The notes under the pieces were generated by a model. That model was given only the letters and a program-made list of their open reading frames with translations, was not told where the DNA came from and did no database searches. This document shows positions 1-5,180 of a stretch of 6,460 bases of DNA, piece after piece. A program made the position numbers and the translations under genes. Position 1 is the first letter of the stretch; every line of letters starts with the position of its first letter. This DNA is from Alphaproteobacteria bacterium (GTDB lineage: Bacteria > Pseudomonadota > Alphaproteobacteria > Micropepsales > Micropepsaceae): NCBI GenBank assembly GCA_028869725.1, contig JAGWRJ010000754.1, positions 1 through 6,460 on the forward strand, in the 5' to 3' direction.

Positions 1-508
1 CCGTACAGCGAGACGATGGGTCGGCGCCCAATGCGGTGTAAAGCTCATGGGGAACGACAACCTCATCCTTCACATCGAATGCATTGTGGCGATAAATCGA
101 CCAACGGTAATCAGATGGATTGGCCGCCATTGCGGCCCGCACCGGATTCATTTCAATGTATCGATAGCAAGTCAATACATACGCTTCAGTATCCACCAGG
201 CTCGCTTTGTAGCGGCCCTCCCAGAGAGCCCCGGTGCGCTGATAACAGAAATTGAAGTACTGTACATACCGCCGGCCGATATGCTGCATGAAACGCGGGA
301 GTACGTGTTTCTGCGAGGGTGTCACCAGAAGGTGGACGTGATTAGTCATCAAAACGTAGGCATGCACCGCACAGCCATATCGCCTTGATGCTGCACGCAT
401 ACATTCGAGATAAAATCGGTAATCGCTTGCGCCGGCGAAGCACGGCTGACGATTGTTACCACGTTGAATGACATGCTGCGGGATGCCGGCTAAACAGAAG
501 CGTGGCAT
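1..508 (-). CDS. REP-associated / IS200-like tyrosine transposase (Y1, HUH), 3' end outside window
   Basis: Reading leftward from the ATG at 508, the frame is open for 169 codons to the window edge, so the C-terminus is missing. The start MPRFCLAGIPQHVIQRGNN is typical of Y1 transposases of the RAYT/IS200 type. The HUH metal-binding pair is visible as TNHVHLLV (His57 and His59). A helix reading CYRYIEMNPVRA (residues about 114-125) is the conserved segment carrying the catalytic Tyr in this family. These enzymes cut and join single-stranded DNA at hairpin ends; RAYTs act on REP palindromes. The start is supported by an AAGGA box 7 nt upstream, which lies in a hairpin loop (separate entry). 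It follows cassette 7 in the same direction, after a gap of about 75 nt. Whether it is a domesticated RAYT or an IS200-like element cannot be settled without its other end. Confidence 0.88.
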   Translation of the reverse strand, partial: MPRFCLAGIPQHVIQRGNNRQPCFAGASDYRFYLECMRAASRRYGCAVHAYVLMTNHVHLLVTPSQKHVLPRFMQHIGRRYVQYFNFCYQRTGALWEGRYKASLVDTEAYVLTCYRYIEMNPVRAAMAANPSDYRWSIYRHNAFDVKDEVVVPHELYTALGADPSSRCT

Positions 509-526
509 ATACACATCCTTGTGTAT
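509..526 (-). promoter_or_regulatory. Perfect hairpin with the ribosome binding site in its loop, upstream of the transposase gene
   Basis: ATACACA (509-515) and TGTGTAT (520-526) are perfect 7-bp inverted arms around a 4-nt loop. On the minus strand the loop reads AGGA, the core of the AAGGA Shine-Dalgarno box of the transposase gene. The start codon follows directly after the hairpin. An RNA hairpin here could limit translation, or the DNA hairpin could be a transposase binding site. Both roles are inference. Confidence 0.6.
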
Positions 527-582
527 GATTCACGTCGTTATTCTAGCTCAGATATTCGCTCTGACCCTAATTCTTCCCTCGG

Positions 583-589
583 GTTAGAC
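583..589 (-). other. R'' box of a truncated attC site (end of cassette 7)
   Basis: The minus strand reads GTCTAAC, a perfect RYYYAAC box, and its complement GTTAGAC differs from the cassette's own 5' core GTTAGAT by one pyrimidine. The stop codon TAA of the cassette 7 gene lies inside it. The sequence after it has no attC stem and no GTTRRRY partner before the transposase gene, so the rest of the attC has been lost or replaced. Confidence 0.55.
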
Positions 590-1319
590 ATGAGTGTTTA
601 CGTCCGGGATCACGCCTGCTTTCTGCAGAAGCCTGCGCAGACAGACTGTCGAGCGCTTCGCGTCAGATGACATGAAGTAGTGACCGTTATCGTCCTCATA
701 CGCTGTGCTTAGGTAACCGAACCCAACGGCTCCAAGGAAGGCTTTGGCGAGAGCCACGAGCCGGTCTATGTCGGCGAAAGTTGATTTCGGAAGTTGATCA
801 AGGCCGATACCCTCCGGGTGCGCGACTGTCTTGTCACGAACCGTCTTGAGCGCCTGAAGGGCGCGAGCGTTGTGCATTCCTTCGACGTGGGAGTCGGACA
901 TTCTTCGGTCAAAGAACTCCGCAACGAAACGTGTGAGCTCTGGATCGGAAAGTGCCTCCAGCTCCTGAGGCAACGCACCGGCGCGGGATAAAGCGCGGAT
1001 AAGCCCCGGCCGCTGTTCCACGACTAGACGATCGCTGTGTCGTTGAAGAAGGGCGATCGCGGATGGGATACTGCGGAGAGGGTAGCGCGGGTTGGGTTGT
1101 TCAAAGATTCTGGCCGCCTGGAGAACAAGAAAGCGACCAAGAATTATCTGAAGACTTCCAAAGAACTGGCCAAAGGTCGCAGCGTTGATCTGACTGGCCG
1201 AGCGTCCCATGAAGTCGTCAAGGAAGAGCACCTCCTCGACGTGATAGAGATCGATCGCAACCCCATTACTTAAGGATGTCCTCGAGTTGTCCCCTCGGCT
1301 CCGGCATTGTTCTACTCAT
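584..1319 (-). pseudogene. Cassette 7: HEPN-like (AbiU2-like) protein, probable +1 frameshift near its 5' end
   Basis: The long open frame runs from GTG at 1231 to 584 (215 residues), but GTG 1231 has a GAGGAG directly abutting it and is a poor start. In frame upstream, the sequence codes for SNGVAIDLYHVEEVLFL without any start codon. A good ATG at 1319, directly after the cassette core site, opens a frame (MSRTMPEPRGQLEDIL...) that stops at TAA 1268-1266. Skipping one base around 1266-1274 joins both into one 244-residue protein. The domain layout resembles HEPN proteins of the AbiU2 type: an N-terminal helical part (LGRFLVLQAARIFEQPN), then RDKTVAH (Arg132 and His138 counted from GTG 1231), which fits the HEPN Rx4-6H ribonuclease motif. 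HEPN proteins are often RNases in toxin or abortive-infection systems. The stop TAA lies in the R'' box. The family call is from motif and layout only. If the frameshift is not real, the gene starts at 1231 or at ATG 1210. Confidence 0.6.
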
Positions 1320-1379
1320 ATCTAACGCCGGCGCTCACCCGCGTGCGTCAGCGCGTCGGGGTGCAGCGCCTGGTTAGGG
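1320..1379 (-). other. attC site of cassette 6 (60 nt)
   Basis: On the minus strand, R'' CCCTAAC (1379-1373) and R' GTTAGAT (1326-1320, a perfect GTTRRRY) enclose a G+C-rich imperfect palindrome containing GCGCTGCACCCCGAC. The R' box is followed immediately by the ATG of cassette 7 at 1319. Confidence 0.85.
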
Positions 1380-1388
1380 TGCACCCAA

Positions 1389-1718
1389 CTAGGCTTTCGT
1401 TGTGTAATTTCCACCAGTCTGTTCTCCGTATGGATTCAGCGACTTTGCCCGTCGTTCCAACATGTAGAAGAAATTCGACGTGTCACTTTTCGGCTCCCGT
1501 CCCCATACCGCATTTTCCTTTGCGAAGATCTGTGAGATCACGGACGGGTCCTTGGCGTGGAGCAGACGAACCTTCTCTATCTTTCTGTCTTTCTTCGAGA
1601 ACCCCTTGTACTGAGGGCCATCTAGCTTTTTCGTAAGTTCTTTAGCCAACACAGGACGTAGATCGCGAAGACCCTCGAGTAGGAAGTTGCAGGCTTTATT
1701 GAATTCGTCGTCGGTCAT
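1389..1718 (-). CDS. Cassette 6: unknown 109-residue cassette protein
   Basis: I do not recognise this protein. The ATG at 1718 lies 22 nt inside the cassette and is preceded by GGTGAG about 4 nt upstream, a usable but close ribosome binding site. The protein is small, highly charged and mostly helical in appearance. It has a lysine/arginine-rich middle (KGFSKKDRKIEKVRLL, about residues 39-54) and an aromatic stretch NFFYMLERRAKSLNPYG towards the C-terminus. There is no signal peptide, membrane segment or metal motif. It stops at TAG, 9 nt before the R'' box of its attC. Single, small, unrecognised reading frames are typical of integron cassettes. Its position between two nuclease-like cassettes does not by itself indicate a function. 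Confidence 0.8.
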   Translation of the reverse strand: MTDDEFNKACNFLLEGLRDLRPVLAKELTKKLDGPQYKGFSKKDRKIEKVRLLHAKDPSVISQIFAKENAVWGREPKSDTSNFFYMLERRAKSLNPYGEQTGGNYTTKA

Positions 1719-1740
1719 ATTCTCACCCGTGTTGATTGCG

Positions 1741-1800
1741 GCCTAACGCAGAGCTAAGCGGCGGCGCGGGAGCGCCGTCCGCTTGAGCGCCGTGTTATGT
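1741..1800 (-). other. attC site of cassette 5 (60 nt)
   Basis: On the minus strand, R'' ACATAAC (1800-1794) and R' GTTAGGC (1747-1741, perfect GTTRRRY) enclose a strong palindrome. L'' carries GGCGCTCAAGCGGACGGC and L' carries CCGCTTAGCTCTGCGTT, with the extrahelical-base asymmetry usual in attC stems. This is the most canonical attC of the array. Confidence 0.93.
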
Positions 1801-2325
1801 GGCCTGCTCAATTTGCCAACGTTTTAGGTTGATAAACACTGCACTCAGAGGTTCCTCAAGCGAAGCCCGAGGTGATTTGCCCATGGATGCAACGATTGTG
1901 TTGGCATACTCAATGGAGCCTGGTGGATATAGCCCTTTTTTAAGTTTCAGGGTTTTCTTTATTGCCTGCAGCGTCTTACCGCTTTTAACGCCTTCTCTGG
2001 TCGCTCGGACGATCTCGACTTGCGATAACTTGGACTCCCATACCTCAACGACGCCCAATGTAAGATTGCGACCTACGTGCAAAACCGCGTGACATGCAAC
2101 ACAGCAGGTGATGAGGTTGTCAGGATTGTTCTCGCCCGATTCGTTGAGGTGGTGGACGTTCATGTACTTGCGAGCAACGTGACCGCAGAATTGACAGGCG
2201 TTGTGATCACGCTCCAGCACAATCCTCCTGATCCGATCCCGCTCACTCTTCGGTGGACGCTCGGGATACCACAGGCCAGGATTCGTGACGCCCGGTCTCA
2301 ACTCGTATGTTTGTTGTGCTACCAC
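1795..2325 (-). CDS. Cassette 5: HNH endonuclease family protein
   Basis: The frame stays open upstream to 2457, but that part crosses the attC of cassette 4. The cassette begins at 2343, so the first usable start inside it is GTG 2325, giving 176 residues. The HNH module is clear: CQFC (Cys44, Cys47), then NVHHLNESG with the His58-His59 pair, Asn70 in NPDNLITCC, and CVACH (Cys75, Cys78) with His83. The four cysteines form the usual zinc-binding pair of knuckles, and the His/Asn residues form the beta-beta-alpha metal nuclease centre. The basic arginine-rich segment before it (SERDRIRRIVLERD) is normal for free-standing HNH proteins. The C-terminal 90 residues are lysine-rich (SGKTLQAIKKTLKLKKG) and could bind DNA. 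The stop TAA lies inside the R'' box ACATAAC. The substrate is unknown; a restriction-like or defence role is inference. The start is weakly supported, as no clear Shine-Dalgarno box is seen. Confidence 0.85.
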   Translation of the reverse strand: MVAQQTYELRPGVTNPGLWYPERPPKSERDRIRRIVLERDHNACQFCGHVARKYMNVHHLNESGENNPDNLITCCVACHAVLHVGRNLTLGVVEVWESKLSQVEIVRATREGVKSGKTLQAIKKTLKLKKGLYPPGSIEYANTIVASMGKSPRASLEEPLSAVFINLKRWQIEQAT

Positions 2326-2337
2326 GGCATCTTGGCT

Positions 2338-2408
2338 ATATAACGCTTGAGGTAACCGGCGCGAGCCCCGCGCAGCGGGTGAGCATCCGGTCGATCGAAA
2401 TGTTAGCT
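2338..2408 (-). other. attC site of cassette 4 (71 nt)
   Basis: On the minus strand, R'' AGCTAAC (2408-2402) and R' GTTATAT (2344-2338, one departure from GTTRRRY) enclose L'' ATTTCGATCGACCGG and L' CCGGTTACCTCAAGCG, which pair imperfectly. The R'' box is the exact complement of this cassette's own 5' core GTTAGCT at 2974-2968. Confidence 0.82.
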
Positions 2409-2963
2409 GCCAACTGGCACGAGGCAAAAACGTGTGCTCCGCGTTAGTGGCAGCCACCTTGCAACATAACTACCTACGATGTGAACCGTTTTGTCCCTGG
2501 AGCCGGTTGGCTTGGTGATTGTGCCTGTGATGGGCGCGCCGCTACGAAAGAAGCGATATATGCCATGCTCATTGCCAGAGTAAAACAGTGGGTCATCTGC
2601 TAAAGCGAGAAAGTAGGCAGATTTGAAGCCGCCCGACACGAGCTGCTCCAAGAATGCGATGTCCTTGCAGAAACTAAACATTTGCTCTGGCACTTGACCG
2701 TTTCGTGGGTACTTCAGCTCAATAGCGCTGAGAAGCGCGGCAGAATCCGCTGGTGTTACGACAATGTCTATTTCTCGCTTTTCGAGAGATAACTTAGACA
2801 GGTTGAAGTATGCGACGTTGCGCTCGAACTGCACCCTACACCCGCTCAGATGGTTGCGTAAGAAAATGCCGAGCTCGTGTTGCAAGCTAAATTCGTTGTA
2901 GACCTCAACGCCACCAGCTGCAAGCGTCTTTACAAAATTTTCAATCTCACGGTCAAGTTGCAT
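2403..2963 (-). CDS. Cassette 4: PD-(D/E)XK nuclease-like protein
   Basis: The ATG at 2963 lies 10 nt into the cassette; no Shine-Dalgarno box is visible, so translation may be leaderless-like or coupled. The 186-residue protein shows the order of conserved acids of the PD-(D/E)XK fold. Glu30 lies in a helix (SLQHELGIFLRNHL), Asp66 in a hydrophobic strand (REIDIVV), and the E-x-K pair Glu82/Lys84 in the next strand (LLSAIELKYP). The next segment (PEQMFSFCKDIAFLEQL) fits the helix that follows the core. Such proteins cut DNA or RNA with a metal ion. Free-standing members occur in restriction and anti-phage systems and in cassettes of unknown role. The family call is from motif spacing, not from a profile match. 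The stop codon TAA is the one embedded in the R'' box AGCTAAC. Confidence 0.78.
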   Translation of the reverse strand: MQLDREIENFVKTLAAGGVEVYNEFSLQHELGIFLRNHLSGCRVQFERNVAYFNLSKLSLEKREIDIVVTPADSAALLSAIELKYPRNGQVPEQMFSFCKDIAFLEQLVSGGFKSAYFLALADDPLFYSGNEHGIYRFFRSGAPITGTITKPTGSRDKTVHIVGSYVARWLPLTRSTRFCLVPVGS

Positions 2964-2967
2964 TGGC

Positions 2968-3036
2968 AGCTAACGTCCGCGCTCGCTGGCAGGCCGAGCG
3001 ATGCGGGGCCCGTCCGAGTGGAGCGCGTTGTTGGCG
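2968..3036 (-). other. attC site of cassette 3 (69 nt)
   Basis: On the minus strand, R'' CGCCAAC (3036-3030) and R' GTTAGCT (2974-2968) enclose L'' AACGCGCTCCACTCGGAC and an L' side ending in GAGCGCGGAC. R'' is exactly complementary to the cassette's own 5' core GTTGGCG at 3452-3446. The stem is more degenerate than that of cassette 5. Confidence 0.85.
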
Positions 3037-3037
3037 C

Positions 3038-3439
3038 TCACTGTTTCCATGTCTTAGGTTGCCGGAGCTCGTAGAGAACGCGCGAGCCCTTTTGAATATT
3101 CTCTAGCTTAATTCGCGGATCGTGACGAAAGATGCTTAAGAGAAGACATTCTAATTCGCGGATGTCTTCGCGGGTTACGTTGTCGTGCACTTCAAAGAAT
3201 GAGTAGTGAGACCAGTCTTTTATTCGTTTGTTATGGCGCCTAAGCCTGCTCGTGATGCCACCCTTGAGTTTGGCGCCGAGGCCGGCCACGCCGATGTAGA
3301 CGACCTCGTAACGCTTGCCACGCCCTTTGCGGTACAGAACATAGAAGCCTCGCGTGTGCACGGGGATAGACGACCAATCGCCACGGTCTTGATAGCGCTT
3401 CCAGCGCTTGATGGTTTTTAGCAGCGATTGTTTGGTCAT
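3038..3439 (-). CDS. Cassette 3: GIY-YIG nuclease domain protein
   Basis: The start chosen is ATG 3439, giving 133 residues; in-frame codons upstream lie in the core site. The GIY-YIG signature is present as GFY (31-33), then VVYIG (Y48-I49-G50) after a 14-residue spacer. A conserved arginine region follows (SRLRRHNKR, 64-72), then an acidic helix RELECLLLSIFR (94-105) whose Glu97 or Glu95 would be the metal ligand. All catalytic blocks are in order, so the domain seems intact. Stand-alone proteins of this length exist in bacteria, phages and cassettes; their substrates are mostly unknown. The start codon overlaps the TGA of the upstream HAD gene (ATGA, 3439-3436), and no Shine-Dalgarno box precedes it, so translation may depend on ribosomes ending the HAD gene. 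The stop TGA lies one base before the R'' box. Confidence 0.83.
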   Translation of the reverse strand: MTKQSLLKTIKRWKRYQDRGDWSSIPVHTRGFYVLYRKGRGKRYEVVYIGVAGLGAKLKGGITSRLRRHNKRIKDWSHYSFFEVHDNVTREDIRELECLLLSIFRHDPRIKLENIQKGSRVLYELRQPKTWKQ

Positions 3440-4149
3440 TGTGAGCGCCAACGCCCAAGCTCAGGGGCGCCGTGCAAGCGGCGTCCTGCTGGAGCGCCTT
3501 GTTGGGCATTCTGTAGGACCCGAGGAAATTGATGCATATCTGAGAATATAAAATTCGCCCCTGCCTCTTGAAGCCGGTGCGCTGGGACATCTAAGGCAAA
3601 GCCGAACACCTGCATCCCTGCAGCGACGCCGGCACATACTCCTGTGGGCGTATCTTCAACGACTGCGCAGGCAGAGGGTTTAACCCCTAGGCTTCGGGCG
3701 GCAAACAGAAATACATCCGGCGCCGGCTTAGGTCGTTCGACATCCGCAACGCTGAAGATCTTGTCCTTGAAGTATTTAAGCAATCCGGTAGCGCCGAGCG
3801 TGAGCCGAATTTTCTCGTGGTCTCCGCTTGATGCGACGCAATAGGGAACCAACAAAGAGGCAAGGACTGGCTCTACACCGGGAATAGCTGTGATTTTCTC
3901 CCGGAGGGCTGTGGCAGACCGAAGCCCAAGCTCATCTACGAAATTGCTTGGCGGCGGCTTGCCGAGCATCTGGGTAATAAGCCCTAAACACTGCGCCATC
4001 GAAAGGCCCACGAACCGCTCAAACATGTCTTGCAACGACACATTCAAACCGAGTTCATTCAGCATCGAGCAAAAGACGGCGTTCGTGATGCGCTCACTGT
4101 CAACCAGTACACCGTCGCAGTCGAAAATGACTAGTTCGCAATTGCTCAT
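3436..4149 (-). CDS. Cassette 2: HAD-superfamily phosphatase, frame extends through the attC
   Basis: A class IA haloacid dehalogenase-like hydrolase of 237 residues, probably a cytosolic phosphatase or mutase of the beta-phosphoglucomutase/phosphoglycolate-phosphatase type. Motif I is FDCDGVLVDSE with nucleophile Asp10 and acid/base Asp12. Motif II is CVASSGD (Ser107/Ser108), motif III is the lysine in RPKPAPD (Lys141), and motif IV is EDTPTG (Glu165, Asp166). The helical cap lies between about residues 20 and 85. The substrate cannot be told. ATG 4149 is chosen because motif I then sits at the usual place; the TTG at 4164 is inside the core site. The fold should end near residue 213. From Ala215 on, the protein is a translation of the attC (residues NAQQGAPAGRRLHG and following), rich in Gly, Arg and Pro. 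It ends at TGA 3438-3436, which belongs to the next cassette and overlaps its ATG. Confidence 0.93.
   Translation of the reverse strand: MSNCELVIFDCDGVLVDSERITNAVFCSMLNELGLNVSLQDMFERFVGLSMAQCLGLITQMLGKPPPSNFVDELGLRSATALREKITAIPGVEPVLASLLVPYCVASSGDHEKIRLTLGATGLLKYFKDKIFSVADVERPKPAPDVFLFAARSLGVKPSACAVVEDTPTGVCAGVAAGMQVFGFALDVPAHRLQEAGANFIFSDMHQFPRVLQNAQQGAPAGRRLHGAPELGRWRSQ
3446..3507 (-). other. attC site of cassette 2 (62 nt), fully translated
   Basis: On the minus strand, R'' GCCCAAC (3507-3501) and R' GTTGGCG (3452-3446) enclose L'' AAGGCGCTCCAGCAGGACGC and L' CCTGAGCTTGGGCGTT, a classical attC stem. The HAD reading frame passes through the whole site without a stop. Confidence 0.88.
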
Positions 4150-4158
4150 CTGATTGAA

Positions 4159-4224
4159 GGCCAACGCCCGAGCTCAGCCGCGGCCTCGCGAAGCGGGACC
4201 GTCGGCTGGAGCGATTTGTTGAGC
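4159..4224 (-). other. attC site of cassette 1 (66 nt), partly translated
   Basis: On the minus strand, R'' GCTCAAC (4224-4218, perfect RYYYAAC) and R' GTTGGCC (4165-4159) enclose L'' AAATCGCTCCAGCCGAC and L' GGCTGAGCTCGGGCGTT, with a GCTTCGCGAGGC loop region. The arrangement is canonical. The cassette 1 gene stops at TGA inside the L' arm. Confidence 0.92.
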
Positions 4225-4971
4225 ATCGTTGTTGCTCTTGGCGGTGGGAGGCACGACCTCGCCTTTCAGAGCCAAGATAGCTTTTCGCCTATCGTCGCGA
4301 AGCGCAGGCACGACATAGATTTCGTGAAGAACCTCGGATAAGGAAGCGAGAATGATGCGTAGATGCTTCGCTTCCCAACCGTCGTAGCTATTCTCGTGAA
4401 CTTTTGAACTCGTTACCTGTTGAATCGTTAGCAGCGTGTCGAAAAACGCGGGTTCTACATCAGGGTGCTTGGCCTTCAGTGACTTGATCCGATCTTTATA
4501 GTTATCACCCGTTGCTTTGCTTAGCGCCCCCAACTCATAGACGATCTTTCGAGCGCACGCCGACGCTCCAGTAAGGTAATTGCTTTTCAGGCAGCCTTCG
4601 GCTTCGGTTAGCAGCTCCCGGAGCACACGCGGCACGCGCTCATCAAGAACAAAGAACGAGGTCGGGACTGAGTAAAAGAAGACCTCGTCTAGCACTTGGC
4701 CTGCGCTCTTGCCGAACGTGAAGCGCCAACGATTTGTGCCATCTATTTGACCGATGTGCTGCGGTTCAAGGTCTTTGAAGGTGAGGTGTAGCGACTTTTT
4801 CCCACACGAATGGCACCTCACAATATGCCCAAAGCAACGCTTCTTGTCGGTCCAGTCGAAGGAAAAATTTACGACGATCGTGTACGACACGTGCCTACGG
4901 TTACAAAACGGACAGTTGTAGATCGTCGTGTCTACAAAGTACCGATTGTCCAAATGAGATTGATCAGGCAC
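4174..4971 (-). CDS. Cassette 1: zinc-ribbon and DUF4145 (HEPN-like) protein
   Basis: The start is GTG 4971, well supported by AGGAG 6 nt upstream. The protein has 265 residues. The N-terminus carries two CxxC knuckles (CPFC at 20-23 and CHSC at 53-56), which together form a zinc ribbon. Residues about 110-225 resemble DUF4145: VPRVLRELLTEAEGCLKSN, then ASACARKIVYELG, and later SSKVHENSYDGWEAKHL followed by a helix. DUF4145 is related to the HEPN fold and often occurs near restriction or defence genes. No clear Rx4-6H catalytic pair is seen, so it may not be an RNase. From about Ala250 the sequence is translated attC (AQQIAPADGPASRGRG). It is the first cassette after attI and should be the most strongly transcribed from Pc. 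The family assignment is from memory of the pattern. Confidence 0.82.
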   Translation of the reverse strand: MPDQSHLDNRYFVDTTIYNCPFCNRRHVSYTIVVNFSFDWTDKKRCFGHIVRCHSCGKKSLHLTFKDLEPQHIGQIDGTNRWRFTFGKSAGQVLDEVFFYSVPTSFFVLDERVPRVLRELLTEAEGCLKSNYLTGASACARKIVYELGALSKATGDNYKDRIKSLKAKHPDVEPAFFDTLLTIQQVTSSKVHENSYDGWEAKHLRIILASLSEVLHEIYVVPALRDDRRKAILALKGEVVPPTAKSNNDAQQIAPADGPASRGRG

Positions 4972-4977
4972 GGCGCT

Positions 4978-4982
4978 CTCCT
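4978..4982 (-). promoter_or_regulatory. Ribosome binding site of the cassette 1 gene
   Basis: AGGAG on the minus strand lies 6 nt before GTG 4971 and decides this start. It is the best Shine-Dalgarno box in the array; cassettes 2, 3, 4 and 5 show none that is clear. Confidence 0.7.
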
Positions 4983-4987
4983 AAGAT

Positions 4988-5040
4988 GCCCAACTTAAAT
5001 TCGACTGCATAAATGCGGCACGCAAACGCTGCACTTGGGC
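4988..5040 (-). other. attI-like recombination site
   Basis: On the minus strand a perfect core GTTGGGC (4994-4988) marks the start of cassette 1. It is the only core in the array not preceded by an attC stem, as expected for attI. An inverted partner GCCCAAG (5040-5034) lies 39 nt upstream on the same strand and may be an accessory box. The core is well supported; the extent of attI is a guess. Confidence 0.6.
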
Positions 5041-5065
5041 GGTAATAAAACTTGACTTGAATAAA

Positions 5066-5096
5066 ATCATAGCATTCGCGTGCTTTATCACATCAA
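5066..5096 (-). promoter_or_regulatory. Candidate cassette promoter Pc
   Basis: On the minus strand TTGATG (5096-5091) is followed after 19 nt by TATGAT (5071-5066, 5 of 6 to consensus). A TGC directly before it makes an extended -10 (TGnTATGAT). Transcription would start near 5059, cross the attI-like site and reach the cassette 1 GTG with a leader of about 90 nt. The position between intI and attI, pointing into the cassettes, is typical. The long spacer is tolerable with an extended -10. Confidence 0.45.
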
Positions 5097-5117
5097 GACC
5101 TGTGCAGGGAAGCACAC

Positions 5118-5180
5118 ATGGACAAACCGAGTTTACTTGACCAACTCCGCAAAGTAGTCGTGCTTATACTACCCCCGTAG
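5118..5180 (+). pseudogene. intI: Remnant of integron integrase gene intI, N-terminal fragment
   Basis: ATG 5118 with an AGGGA box about 7 nt upstream opens a 20-codon frame, MDKPSLLDQLRKVV followed by unrelated residues and TAG. The segment LLDQLRKVV matches the start of many IntI tyrosine recombinases, where it is normally followed by a basic stretch and a KHYS-RTE motif. Here that motif is missing and similarity ends near 5159. The orientation, divergent from the cassettes and about 120 nt from the attI core, is where intI belongs. No further integrase motifs (RHR..Y) are visible between 5160 and 5397. The match is short, so the call rests on position as much as on sequence. Such a truncation would leave the array without its own integrase. 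Confidence 0.6.

Larger units (their letters stand above)
583..4994 (-). mobile_element. Chromosomal integron cassette array, seven cassettes, read leftward
   Basis: Six full attC sites in one orientation separate seven single-gene segments. Taking the crossover as G^TTRRRY, the cassettes on the minus strand are: 1, 4993-4165; 2, 4164-3452; 3, 3451-2974; 4, 2973-2344; 5, 2343-1747; 6, 1746-1326; 7, 1325 to about 583 (truncated). Each cassette's 5' core matches the complement of its own R'' box: exact for cassettes 3 (GTTGGCG/CGCCAAC) and 4 (GTTAGCT/AGCTAAC), one mismatch in the others. Circular cassette intermediates would be expected to show this pairing. Spacing between genes is little more than the attC itself. 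An intI remnant and attI-like core lie at the right end, so cassette 1 is the attI-proximal one. No functional integrase is present in the window. Confidence 0.92.

Noticed and set aside
1382..1388. GTTGGGT core-like box on the minus strand next to the attC of cassette 6
   Set aside because: It lies between the gene stop and R'' with no partner stem. It forms a small palindrome with ACCCTAAC and is probably chance.
2326..2457. N-terminal extension of the HNH gene to 2457
   Set aside because: It crosses the attC of the neighbouring cassette and overlaps its gene; cassette 5 begins only at 2343.
584..4994. The nuclease and HEPN genes as one multi-gene defence operon
   Set aside because: Every gene has its own attC, so they were acquired as independent cassettes. 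Neighbourhood alone does not show a joint function.
4995..5117. LexA box controlling intI
   Set aside because: No convincing CTG-N10-CAG or related palindrome was found in the region upstream of the intI remnant.
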